A stretch of 64,000 nt of DNA from Nemania diffusa (taxonomy: Eukaryota > Ascomycota > Sordariomycetes > Xylariales > Xylariaceae): contig JBBPUQ010000010.1 of NCBI GenBank assembly GCA_038501195.1, forward strand, positions 3,098,001-3,162,000, in the 5' to 3' direction. Of this stretch, positions 49,844 to 60,244 are shown one piece after another; positions within the stretch are counted from its first letter, which is position 1, and every line of letters starts with the position of its first letter. The translations under genes were made by a program, and so were the position numbers. Under the pieces are notes generated by a model. It saw only the letters and a list, made by a program, of their open reading frames with translations, searched no databases and was not told where the DNA came from.

Positions 49844-50233
49844 ATGAGTTGACTACAGATGATATTGTATATTTTACGAGTTATGTTAGTATTTATATAG
49901 TATTAGTTGGTGTCCTCTGGTTATTGGCACAAGTAGTAATGACCATAGTAAAGCGAGAGAGCTAAAGCGTGATATTTTTTAATTCTAATCTAGTTGCTTT
50001 GCTTTGGTCTAGAACCATGGTAGGTTAGGAATAACGTCGATAGAAAATATGAGATGCGCAAATATTAATGCTCTTCTTACTTTACTAAATCGCTCAGCGG
50101 TAGAGCTACGTATTGATAATCTAAATAGTCTACTTATATGCACCTACAGGATAGAGACTACGTCGTTCGACTATAATTTATATTTCATCATGCTTCGTAG
50201 TATTTAAACTATTCATCCAGCCAGTATCAGGCG
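49844..50233. other. Spacer within duplicated segment B
   Basis: About 390 bp of AT-rich DNA between the conserved block and the Clr5 gene stop. Nothing else seen. Confidence 0.4.
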
Positions 50234-51196
50234 CTATGAAAGCCTCCCCGGTACTGGTATTCTAAATAGAGAATCCCCAGATGCCCATTCCGCAAAGTTG
50301 GCATTGTTAACACAAGTGCTCGGCTCTTTAAAGCCATCCTCTTCAATAGTTTCCGCTAAATCGTAAGGACTAGGTCTCGATTTCGTTACACCCGGATGAT
50401 TATATCTTTTCCATCCCCATTTTTCTCCAAGTTGGTATCGATATTGTTTCACCCTATTGCACTTAATAAACATGACTATGGGAGCGCTGGTGAGGCTGAC
50501 GTACGATGCATGGAAATTGTATTCCTTTGCCATCATTTCCATGACTACTGGTAAAGGCATCTTATCCATACAGTATGCTTTGTATAGTGTGTCTCTGTGT
50601 TTATCCCAATCTCTTTTGACTACGCGAGAACGTCTGATTGATGAGTCATTGAGTTCCTTCTTGACAACCCCGGGTGACGTGTGGGAGGTCTCGGTAGGTA
50701 TTTCGACGGGTAGATTTAATGAGATCGACCCTACGGCGTTAGGAGAATGAGATGCCTTCATAGGAAGGTCGGGGGCCGCCGTCATGTTAAGGTCGGGGGG
50801 TATTGTCGTGCAAGGGTCGGTAGGTTTGAACGAGTAATTGGAGAATAAGCTGAGATTGAATTTGGGAGCCCATTCTTCGAGAGTTTTATTAACGCATGTT
50901 TTGATCGCATCTTCGGTAATGTCTCGAACGCTCGGAGCAATATGCGGATACAAAGTCTTAATTAGATCTGTTTGGAGTCGATACAACATGATTTTAATAT
51001 TCAGTTGCTGGTGGGCAGAAGACATGTCCTGTGTATAAGGACTCTGAGGCCAGCCACCATCTCCTGAAATCTGTGGAAGCCAGTAATCTTTCGTCGTGTT
51101 TGGGTGTGCTGATTCTGTCGACTCTAGAGGGCTCTCAGAGTTGACAAGATCGGGGTTCGCGAAAATCTGTTCAAATATAGAAAGATTTGGCGACAT
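50234..51196 (-). CDS. Clr5-domain protein, intact copy B, 303 aa
   Basis: Exons 51196-50505 and 50453-50234 join in phase. The donor GTACGT splits the Ser codon in FHAS|VKQYRY. The intron is also open in the same frame, so an unspliced form would insert about 17 residues into the Clr5 domain. The domain (about residues 193-250) reads RDWDKHRDTLYKAYCMDKMP, VVMEMMAKEYNFHAS and VKQYRYQLGEKWGWKRYN. It is unusual in lying towards the C terminus; in many proteins Clr5 is at the N terminus. The first 190 residues are Pro/Ser/Thr-rich around a helix (MLYRLQTDLIKTLYP). Clr5 may bind nucleic acid, but this is not established. The start is ATG 51196. The ORF also extends two codons upstream to a GTG. 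Confidence 0.75.
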   Translation of the reverse strand: MSPNLSIFEQIFANPDLVNSESPLESTESAHPNTTKDYWLPQISGDGGWPQSPYTQDMSSAHQQLNIKIMLYRLQTDLIKTLYPHIAPSVRDITEDAIKTCVNKTLEEWAPKFNLSLFSNYSFKPTDPCTTIPPDLNMTAAPDLPMKASHSPNAVGSISLNLPVEIPTETSHTSPGVVKKELNDSSIRRSRVVKRDWDKHRDTLYKAYCMDKMPLPVVMEMMAKEYNFHASYVSLTSAPIVMFIKCNRVKQYRYQLGEKWGWKRYNHPGVTKSRPSPYDLAETIEEDGFKEPSTCVNNANFAEWASGDSLFRIPVPGRLS

Positions 51197-51370
51197 CCTC
51201 ACATTGAGTTATCCGGATATAACCACTTTTTGTACACTGTTTGGTTAACAGACAGTGTCGTTACGTTTGAATTCGGAGCATAGAACTATGCTTGGTAAAG
51301 TCCAGGCTTCCTTCGTGGATTCTAAATTAGGCTGGCTGCAGCAAGCTGAGGGTGCAGTCACCCAATCAAA

Positions 51371-52793
51371 GCAGTGGCACGATTGCCAGTGACGAAAGGA
51401 AAATGATGTCGAAAGCCGAACGCCAAAAATAAGGATACTGGACATTTATGTTAAGGGTTATGATTTGATATAGACATGTACGAACTAGGGAGAATAAAGC
51501 AATTCAAGTACAAATATGTAAGAAGCTCGACTTAGAAGCACATCTCCTATGCACTAAGTCGAGACTTCAGCCCCCAACTGTCACGTTTTAGATGAACAGT
51601 AGTTACGTGGCTCTAAACGATTCGTCGTCGTATCTGAACCAACTACAACAGTGCTGCTTATCGAGCCAATAAAAAATGGCTTATATACTTAATCGTATGT
51701 TCGAAAAGACTCAGGAGTACACGAGGTTCGTTATCGGGATCCCTTGAGATTCGATTTGGATCAGCATGCCCAACCAACGGTCGAGAGCTCAATCCGGTCT
51801 GAGCTACACGAAGTCATCGAATCTTTCGGTGTTATGCCTATGAACGCATGTAAAGTTATGTATACTATCAGAACGAAGGCGCTATAGAGGCAGCCATGTC
51901 CCGATAGATCAGGGCCCCTACTAATAGTAAACGATCAGCGGTTTGCTTTCCATTACTGGATAGAGAGGGGACTTCACTGTCCTTAGATGTTGTGCCCGCT
52001 CATGGCAGCTAAGCATTTTTTGAACAGTGTGGCAGAGGCCGAGATACATTATGAAGTACCAACATGTATCTTGACGGTCAATAGGCACACCTTTGGACTT
52101 CGCCTGGCTCCACAATGAGCACCTCCTAGTTCTCACTACTAAACTTCGCGGACCAGTTCCCCCAGATCCCGGTGCCCCAGGCCCTGGTGCTCTCATCCTC
52201 TCTCATCCTGTTCCACCCCAACTGTGCATGGACAGGCTCTCCTTGAGTTGCCTTTGCTATACCACTGTTAGCATATCCCTTATTGCTCATCGAACCCTAC
52301 CTTCGTAGGCCGTACTATATTCAAAAGCTAGTAAAGCACACCTTTGCATTGTCATCTCGCATTGTAAGTTTACTTTCTCTTTTCGTAGTGATGGTGCCAA
52401 AGGGGTGTTCGTTGTTTTCGTTGTTCTCGTCTTCTATGCAGAGAATTGTGTGTTAGAGACATCACGGGGTAACACTCCTTTCCGCCGATGTACTTGCCTA
52501 GGCGCCAGTAGCCATTGCTAATGACCCTTCAGTTACCCCTTAGAGTTGAATCGCTCGGCATTTGTCTACCAACTAGTGAAATCGTATCACTGCTCCTCCT
52601 TTCGCTCGGATTTCCGTTATTGAGGGGATTGCTCTTGACACTGGCTATCCGGCAGCGTACCTAGGGGTAGTAGGTTGGCCTCCTTGTCGAGAGCGTAGCG
52701 GCGCTCCCCCTGGTGATAATCATAATAACATTATAAACAATAGTGTATTGCAAGCAACTATCATCTGGCAGGAGGAGCGGGGACACTGAACAG
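51371..52793. other. Accessory intergenic DNA
   Basis: About 1.4 kb without a supported gene. A perfect 10-bp stem (CTCGACTTAG/CTAAGTCGAG) at 51526-51563 could form a hairpin. TGTCACG at about 51579 resembles an LTR start, but no matching end is seen. Confidence 0.4.
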
Positions 52794-53468
52794 ATGCCGG
52801 CGATGGTTGAGGTGCCTGGTGCCACTCTCGATGCTTATGCGAGCTATTGGCGGTGGATGATCTCAGCTGTTCAGGCAGCCATGTCGGCTGCTGTGAGGCT
52901 TGAGATAATGAACAGGGTTCAAGCTCGGGCACGTCTATGCTGCCGCATCATCTCAATGAGCTTTACAGATTGTCCTCTTCCGCTAGCTTGGCTTTGTTGT
53001 GCCCCCTCTCACATACATCGTATGCTTTTCCTAGAGATCGTCATCATGGGCAATGTCCCTGGAGCATCGTCGCTGCCAACACGTTCGAGGGATCCAGCAA
53101 CGGATATAGACATTAAGTCAGCAGAGCTGGCTCGCACTGCCCTCCTGATCATGGTCGTGATGTTTGCCTTCATGGTAGCCCGAGCCCTGATCAAAGATGC
53201 CATCGCGATCGGGAAGTACTGGTCAAGACAGCGAACTCGTAAAAGTCGGCTAGGTGAGCTGCCAAGAAACCCAGTCAATTGCCAGAATAGTGCAGCAGCG
53301 CATGCAGCGCTTGGGCAAGACGTCTCGAGTGATGCCTCTGCCCCTGATTCTGGGCAAGAGCTTTCTTCAGTTCCCACGGCCGCTGAAGTGGAAGGTGCTG
53401 ATCAACTGGGCGCCTTGTCTTCCCAAGGCCCCTTGCCCATGCCAGTGAGCGGTCTTTCTCGAGGTTGA
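52794..53468 (+). CDS. Hypothetical protein with one membrane segment
   Basis: An open frame of 224 codons from the first ATG. A hydrophobic stretch, ARTALLIMVVMFAFMVARALI, lies in the middle and is followed by a basic SRQRTRKSR stop-transfer-like patch and a Ser/Ala/Glu-rich tail. Upstream there is a helical, Ala/Met-rich stretch and several cysteines. I recognise no domain and there is no signal peptide. The length and membrane layout make chance less likely, but the region is repeat-rich and the frame may be a fragment or spurious. Confidence 0.4.
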   Translation: MPAMVEVPGATLDAYASYWRWMISAVQAAMSAAVRLEIMNRVQARARLCCRIISMSFTDCPLPLAWLCCAPSHIHRMLFLEIVIMGNVPGASSLPTRSRDPATDIDIKSAELARTALLIMVVMFAFMVARALIKDAIAIGKYWSRQRTRKSRLGELPRNPVNCQNSAAAHAALGQDVSSDASAPDSGQELSSVPTAAEVEGADQLGALSSQGPLPMPVSGLSRG

Positions 53469-54217
53469 GGGTGAAGCGGCGCAGCTGGGGTCCTTTGAAG
53501 CAGTGGATATTTTGTGTTTACTCGCACGAAGCTATAAAGACTAGTTACGCATTGCGAGCGAGTTGGTTGGTCTAGTTGTGGAACTTTGCAAAATAGGTCG
53601 AACATACCTATGATACTGAACATGTAGGGAAATGCTAAATAGGTAGTTGAGAAAATGACATTATAAAATGGCAAATGAAATTCCAATGGAAATCCTTATG
53701 TCCTTGGAAAAGCCATTGGAAATTCCCAATTATTTGGAAATTCCATTGGAAATTCCCAATTCTGTGGAAATTCCATTGGAAATTCCCAATTCTGTGGAAA
53801 TTCCATTCGGATCCATTTCATTGGTCAGGTCATGGTGTTAGGCGGCACATAATACTGTACAGAGTACCATATGCTACCATTTTTAAGCTATCGCTTTCCC
53901 AATACCGTGTAACGTCTCTATTGAGAATATGATTGACTTAAAAGTTTACTATTCGGACCGTATGCTAGTGATTAAGTAGATAGAGACAATCACTCTACTT
54001 AATCCTGAAATGGGTATTTATTTCCGGAAAACAAAGGCTTTCGTACCTAAAAGGTAGATCTCAAACCCACTTCTCCACGGTCCTTTCGCTATAAGACACA
54101 TTATTATACTCCATGGTATCTGTAAGCATTATGCATCTTATATATTCCTCGTATCCCATATTATCATTATTATTCTCGCGAAGCAAGCCAGAGTCATGCT
54201 CTTGCTACCACCACTTA
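53469..54217. other. Intergenic with minisatellite
   Basis: No supported gene. An 85-codon frame at 53675-53932 is produced by the 30-bp repeat and is not called. Confidence 0.5.
53676..53822. repeat. 30-bp minisatellite, about 4-5 units
   Basis: Units of 30 bp built from TGGAAATTCC and CCATTGGAAATTCCCAATT start at 53703, 53733, 53763 and 53793. The second and third are nearly identical, and degenerate units flank them. Each unit contains the imperfect palindrome GGAAATTCC. Confidence 0.9.
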
Positions 54218-55812
54218 TCACAGCATCATCACCGCGACGCCGATCATCAGCGCAGCCGACAATGATGGAGCCATCGCGCCCATTGCCCCAGAAATGGGCG
54301 CGGGAGTCCCTGTGCCTGTGCTGTTGTCAGAGTCACCTCCCCCAGTGGCTGAGGGCGGCGAAGACGAGCTCGGGCTGCCCCCACTGCTGGACACGCTAGT
54401 ACTGAGCGTGCTGCTCTCTGTTGGGGTGTCCGACTCGCTGCTGGGCACGGACGACTGTGATGAGGTCTCCACGGGTGGGGTGACATCTGTGGTATCCTCT
54501 GACGGCGGGCTGTCTATTGTAGGCTCTGGTTCCGAGGTTGGTTCCGGCTCCGGTGTTGGTAACGGCTCTGGCGTCGGTGCTGGTTCAGGGGTTGGTGCCG
54601 GTTCGGATGATGGCACCGGTTCGGACGTCGGCTCAGGAGTAGGGAGGGGCTCAGGGGTTGGTGTTGGTGTCACTTCTTGAGTTGGAAAGGGACCCGGTGT
54701 GCCACCCTGCCCATTAGGAAAGTCTGCAGGGTAGAAATCATGTCAGTTCAAATTCTCGTATGTCACCTAGCTCCTAGAATTCTACGAGGCATCTGCTTAC
54801 TGTAAGAAGAGTTAGCATTGGAAGTTTCTAAGGGATATCTCGAAGTAGATAGTGTCACTTACCAGTACGTGAACCAATCTGCGCAATACTCGTAACAAGT
54901 ATGCGTGCCATGGAAGACCGTGTACGAGTAATATTGCTGGTGCGCGAACATGGTGCCGCGCTCATAGTCCCACGCGATAGTCTGGATCTGACGCTTGTCC
55001 CAGGCCATGTCGTTCGACCAGGTCTGCACTGGGATATCTTTGCCCGACAGCTGTTGGATTGACGTGGCCCCGCATGCTGGGAACGGATAGATGAACAGTG
55101 AATAGTCGATGCCATCATGAACTGTGCTTGTCATCTGTTGAAAGATGGAGCCTTGGTCTAGCTGGAAATTGTATTGCCTATAAAGTAGAGTAAGCATGGT
55201 TTTGGGGTTTTATGGATAGAGAGATGAGCGCTGAAGCTACTTACGTAGGGCAACATTGAATGCTGTACTCCGTCGCGTCAAAGTGCACGTCTTCATAGTC
55301 ATACTACAACATTTGGGTTAGTGATTACACTCAATGAATATCTCGAGCGGTTGGAAAACTTCTCAGCCATGACCTAATCTAAAAAGTTGCCTTCTTATTC
55401 TTAAAGTCGTCTGAGCAAAAAGTAAATAATGCCGAGAATGACATACAGTATTATACCCGGCATAAGCAGTAGTCCTCGCCGTCGAGTATCCTACTGGGCA
55501 TCCCGCATAGTAGCTCACTACGCCATCTACTGTAACCTTCGGCGCATCCAGATAGGAAGGGGCTTCAGTAGGTTGCGGTATGCGGCAAGACGGATCATAC
55601 CACGACGGGGCGCCAAAATTAGTTACTGAGCAAACGAGCCAATCTGGATATGCAATGGAGTGAGGTAGTTCTAGATAACAGCTTGTTGTCACGAGCCAGT
55701 TGTTATTTGGATCATTGCATTCAGGTGGCGGTACGAATTGAAGCGTGGGAGGGGAAGTGATGCTAGCAGGCAGCGAGACGGGCGTTGGGACGAAGTCAGT
55801 TGGTGAAGCCAT
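54218..55812 (-). CDS. Ser/Thr/Pro-rich surface protein with GPI-type tail
   Basis: Exons 55812-55447, 55303-55245, 55177-54863, 54799-54786 (14 nt) and 54723-54218 join in phase to 419 aa. The N-terminal 270 residues are Cys- and aromatic-rich (WLVTTSCYLELP, WLVCSVTNFGAPSWYDPSC, IQCCPT, HTCYEYCADWFTY). A Pro-Glu-Thr repeat follows (TPEPLPTPEP type), then a Ser/Thr stretch and a hydrophobic end (APSLSAALMIGVAVMML) typical of GPI anchoring. Similar fungal proteins are sometimes annotated as LPXTG-domain proteins. No signal peptide is visible after the chosen ATG, which is odd for a GPI protein. An upstream exon or a different start (for example in-frame ATG 55845) may be missing from the model. 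The microexon is needed because no other donor/acceptor pair I tried keeps phase. Confidence 0.75.
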
Positions 55813-57159
55813 TTTGTGATGTAGATTTCTCTCGAAGCCTAACAACTAGTAGATGATAGATGGTTGAGCTACCTACCGTTCAATTTTCTGTTCTTTAATG
55901 CGGCATGAGTATTGATTTTTAACTTTTCCTTGCTGTGCCGTACTGGTATCTGGGCATGCAGCACACGAGATGCCAAGACAATAACATCGCGTAGCGGGCG
56001 TTAGCTGATGTGATGAGCTCAATAGGGACAATAAAATACATGCTAGCGCATAGGTAACTAGGATCTGGATACACTAAACACTATCCTTGTATGTCCACGA
56101 GAATCGATCTTTCCGTGCTGCTATATAGTGCATGTCTAGTCAATATCCAGTTTTCATTGAGCTATCAACTACGTACAAGTGTGACTGATCACAACATTCA
56201 CGCAATTGTTGCGCAAAGGGTCAGACTATCTCACAGTCAGTGAGTTTGCTGCTCATCTACACGTTTCTTCCGGTATTTCTATATCCTCTAGCGATCTCGC
56301 ACATCTCATGCACAGAGGTGGTATGATGACAGTCGACGCAGCACCCGGCGTGTTCCCAATCTAGCGAGCTCATTTTCCTATGACGGATTCCTACAACATG
56401 CTGCGACGAGCCAAACCATGTTCAGCCTCATCATAAGCGAAGAAGTGAGGAAATAAATTATGGCAGTATGAGCTACCTCCCCTTGCTTTCTTATGACTCC
56501 TTTGTCAATGATATGCCTTCTACTTAGACAAGAGGTTCATGGTTCGAAAATGCTAAAACAGAATTGAGCTGGCAGCACGGTACCTATTCCAACTTGCCGG
56601 GCGGCCTGCCTGTAACCCGGCAACCCGGCAACTAGAATACCTACTCCGCACAGGCTCAAGTGACCTTAAATGTAACGAACTCCAAGCGAACGGCAAACGC
56701 CCAATCTTACACGTACTATGTAGGTCAGCACTGCTACCGTTACCCATGTAAGGGGCGAGTGACTGTAAGGTTTCTATCTGTATTGAGGGAGTGCATGAAT
56801 CGATCATGGCGAATGAAAATATGACCCTGACAGGTACGCATATACGCCGTATTTTCGATATGTCGGGGGTATTGCCAGATGAAGGCAGCTGAAGCCAAGC
56901 TGTGGAGATTGCTCTGTCAGCTGACACCTTCTCGCAACTTCGGGAGCCCAATCGCGCAATCGCAGCCGCATTCGCCTGGAAGCACCCGCTCACTCATCCC
57001 GCTTCAACTTCACTGCACCTAGCCTGCTCTTACGTCATTCTCCGACTACTTGAGATCCATCAAGAATTCCGGGAACCCCTGAACTTCTTCTCATCTACTC
57101 CCTTTCTAAGAGCCAACCAACCACCGCGCCAAGAGTTCTCAGCAAGGGGGCCGGGCAAA
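55813..57159. promoter_or_regulatory. Divergent upstream region of surface protein and thioredoxin
   Basis: About 1.35 kb. A 146-codon minus-strand frame (56553-56993) overlaps the thioredoxin leader and has no domain. The DNA before the thioredoxin ATG is CT-rich, as expected of a leader. Confidence 0.4.
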
Positions 57160-57540
57160 ATGGGCGACAAGATCCAGCACATCACGTCGGGCGCGGAGCT
57201 CGCGGCGCTCTTCTCCTCGACGACGTACGTGGCGGTGGACTTCTACGCTGACTGGTGTCCGCCGTGCAAGGCGATCGCGCCGATCTACGAGAAGCTGGCG
57301 GCCCAGCACGCCGTCGACGGCGTGCTCGCCTTCGCCAAGGTCAACGTCGACCACGTGCAGGACGCCGCGCGCACGCACGGCGTCACCGCCATGCCCACCT
57401 TCATGTTCTTCAAGGACGGCCGCCAGGTCGCCGTGAACGGCCAGAAGATGATCCAGGGCGCGGACCCGCAGAGCTTGGGCGCTGCGGCGCAGAAGCTGGG
57501 AGGGCTCGCGAAGAAGAAGGTCGAGGCTGCGTCGGCGTGA
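57160..57540 (+). CDS. Thioredoxin with CPPC active site
   Basis: Single-exon, 126-aa thioredoxin-fold protein that reduces or isomerises disulphides, probably in the cytosol. The start MGDKIQHITSGAEL is followed by AVDFYADWCPPCKAIAP, with the redox cysteines at 33 and 36, and then the cis-proline loop TAMPTFMFFKDG. The site is CPPC rather than the usual CGPC of thioredoxins. A Lys/Ala-rich extension (KLGGLAKKKVEAASA) ends the protein. The same frame is open for 86 codons upstream, but that part has Pro/Leu-rich composition like a leader and no clear targeting signal, so I start at 57160. Confidence 0.92.
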   Translation: MGDKIQHITSGAELAALFSSTTYVAVDFYADWCPPCKAIAPIYEKLAAQHAVDGVLAFAKVNVDHVQDAARTHGVTAMPTFMFFKDGRQVAVNGQKMIQGADPQSLGAAAQKLGGLAKKKVEAASA

Positions 57541-58540
57541 TGTGGTTCGTTCATGGAAGAGGGGGAGGGGGCAGGAGTAGGAGGAGGAAAAGGTTCGGTG
57601 GAAGCCAGTTTGGGCGGCTATGTCAAATGAGTATGGGTCTAGAGAGAACTAGCGCGCATACACTTGGTGGTTTGAGTTGGCCGGACTCGGTGTACGAAGC
57701 ATCGTCGAGTGAAGAGTGATATACCTGATAGAACCTATTAACCCCTGAGAGGAATTTCTCACATTTTGGTACGCATAAGTACCTATGAATAATAGCTAGT
57801 TGAGATATCCGATCCTCCGCGTACTTTGTTAAGTGAATATATTCAAACATTTACCTACATTATCAGGTCGAACAACATGTATTGTTCTAGTGCGATAACA
57901 AGGGCTTGTTTACTGTCCTTACTATAGAACCGGAATATTCTTCATGCAGTAACACCCGAGTAGCATTTCTGTGCGCCGTCAACCGTCGAGGCCAGAAGAG
58001 TACCTAGCGTCCAGGGGCGACGAGCCTACCCTTGCGCATGGAAATTAACCACCCGTCGGCTGATGAATTCGGCCGGTCAAGTGAAATACAACGAAATTTT
58101 CTCTAATACGGGATATATAAAGAATATAATTGTGTTATTGAATTGAATCTCAGTGTATAAATGGGCGTTTAGATGTTAAGCTAGTTGTCGTATTGCCAGG
58201 TCTCAGCGGTGGTCGCATGCAACTACCTACTTACGATTACTACGGAGTCAAATGCCCGACGTAAGAACCGATGATTTTAGCAATATAGTAGCATACTTTA
58301 CATTGAGACATTACCTAGTTAGGTAGTTAATTGTGACGACCGATTCGTTAGTTGGTCCCCACCACACGCGTATCAAGGTAGGTATTTAAACAATCTTTAC
58401 ATTTATATATGTCATATGACATCAGATAGGCCCGAGGGCGGATTTGAGCGCACACTATTTGACCAGAACGAATGCAGTATCCCGAACTTCTTTCCACACG
58501 TATTCCCGAATGTAGTAATCACCGACTACCCGTTTCCCTC
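57541..58540. other. Convergent intergenic region, no gene seen
   Basis: About 1 kb between the 3' ends of the thioredoxin (+) and the P450 (-). AT-rich with no supported ORF. Confidence 0.5.
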
Positions 58541-60244
58541 TCATGCGGCTACACGGGGATGATACTTGACGAACAGATCGGCCTTCCTCCATAGGATACG
58601 CATTCCGCAATCGCGCACCCACTCGTCTCGCGGCACGGCAAGTTCCCAGTCGTACAACCACACCAATTTCGCTAGTGCGATCCTCATCTCGAGATACGCG
58701 AGGTTGATCCCGAGGCAAGCACGCGGCCCGGTGGAGAAGGGCTGGCTCGCCTTCTTCTGGTCGTTGAACCCTTCGCCTATCCACCTCTCTGGGAGGAAGG
58801 AATCGGGGTCCTGCCAGTAGCGCGGGTCACGCGGCATCGTCAGTGGCGAGTGCCAGACTGCCGTGTTCTTGGGTATGTATTGGCCGTCGACTATGGCGCC
58901 TGGGGAGTGGCGCGGTAATGCGAACGGAACAGGGGGGAATAAGCGTAGGCCTTCCTCAATCACTCCGTGGAGGTACGATAGGCCTGCTGTTGAGTCGCCG
59001 GTTATCTCGTCGAGGGATGAGAAGGTGTCGCGTACCTCTTTCTGAAGCTTCTTCATGCATTCGGGGTTCGTTAGAAGGAACCATGTTATTCCAGTCAACG
59101 ATGTGGCAGTCGTCTCAGACCCGGCGATGATGAGGGTTGATGTCTGACTCATCATCTCTTTCTCGCTTAGTGTCTCCTTTCTTAGCATGTGAGAGAAGAA
59201 ATCTGCACGGCCGGTATCTCCCATCTGTATTCGTTTTAGGGACTTCTCCCTGCTAAGCTTTCGATGCGTCTTGAGACTTTCGATTGCTCCTTTGGGTAAG
59301 AGGAATGGTAGAAGGAGAGTCATGAAGGGTATTCTCCTCCGTATAAACGTCAATTGCGAATTCAGCGCGGAATCGAGGATTATCTTAATCCAGAAATGTG
59401 TCCGGCCATTTGCAACCGACCCGAATGACTCTCCGAACGCGAGATCACCTATTATAGCGTAAGTCAACCAACAGGGTTAGTATCTAGGGTAGAAGGGGCA
59501 CAAACCGATCACATCAAAGGTCAGCCAGTTGAATGTTTCCGCCATGTTCAGTCCCTTTTTACCATTCTCACCGAGATTAGCCAGCTGTTGTACGAACCCA
59601 TCTACATAGCCCTGCACAATCTCCTCTTGCTCGCGCAGGGACTTGGCGCTGAAGGCATGTGAGAGTGCCTTGCGCTGGCGTGCATGAACTTCGGGGTCTC
59701 TTGCGCCGGTGATGCGAGGCGTGGGATCGTCGTTGTCGTAGAATTCTGTCTTTAAGAACCTGGATTTACCCTGGGTCATATGGCCATGGATGTCTTGGAA
59801 TGCCTCTGCCGTGACAAAGGACAAATCATTAGGACCAATGCGGATCACGTCCCCTATACTCGGTGTTAGCCTGAACATGAACTATATGCATAAAGCCACT
59901 GCTGAGCTAACCATGTTTCTTGTGTAGATCATCTACGATGAAGGGGAGGCGTTCGCTCATCAGTGCCCATACCCACCACAGCTAGTTAACTATTAGCACT
60001 CCTATATTTATACGATTCCTGGGATCTTCTGTGCCTCACATCTGAGATAGCAGCTAGCTTGGGTCCCGGGTACTTGGATAGAGGATGGAAGTACAAGAGA
60101 TGAACTGCTTGTACTGCATAGTAGACAATGCCCTAGACTACATGTTAGTACGTGTGAACCCATAGGGCATAATATTATGTGCCCCTGGATACCAATACTC
60201 ACAATCAGAACAACTGCGAAGGCGCCAATTGCTGGCGTCGCCAT
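58541..60244 (-). CDS. Cytochrome P450 monooxygenase
   Basis: Membrane-anchored, haem-thiolate oxygenase of the fungal CYP52/65-like type. Five exons: 60244-60203, 60132-60040, then one coding LWWVWALMSERLPFI, one from about 59908 to about 59517 and the last from about 59465 to 58541. Junction phases agree, for example KKHG|DVIRIGPND and DVIG|DLAFGESFG. It has an N-terminal anchor (IGAFAVVLIGIVYYAVQAVHLLYFHP), the proline-rich hinge KYPGPK, the I-helix AGSETTAT, the ExxR EEGLR, PERW and the haem loop FSTGPRACLG. All key residues are present. The style recalls isotrichodermin C-15 hydroxylase-like P450s, but substrate prediction is not possible, and no cluster of biosynthetic genes surrounds it. 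Confidence 0.93.

Noticed and set aside
51570..51800. Solo LTR beginning TGTCACG
   Set aside because: No matching CA-type end or target-site duplication could be found.
53675..53932. ORF with a 10-residue repeat
   Set aside because: Produced by the 30-bp minisatellite; no other coding sign.
54294..54680. Gly/Ser/Val-rich plus-strand ORF over the surface protein tail
   Set aside because: Complement of the Pro/Glu/Thr repeat; a shadow frame.
56553..56993. 146-codon minus-strand ORF upstream of thioredoxin
   Set aside because: Overlaps the thioredoxin leader, has no domain and shows no splice support.
56902..57159. In-frame 5' extension of thioredoxin
   Set aside because: Leader-like composition and no clear targeting signal; the family start is at 57160.
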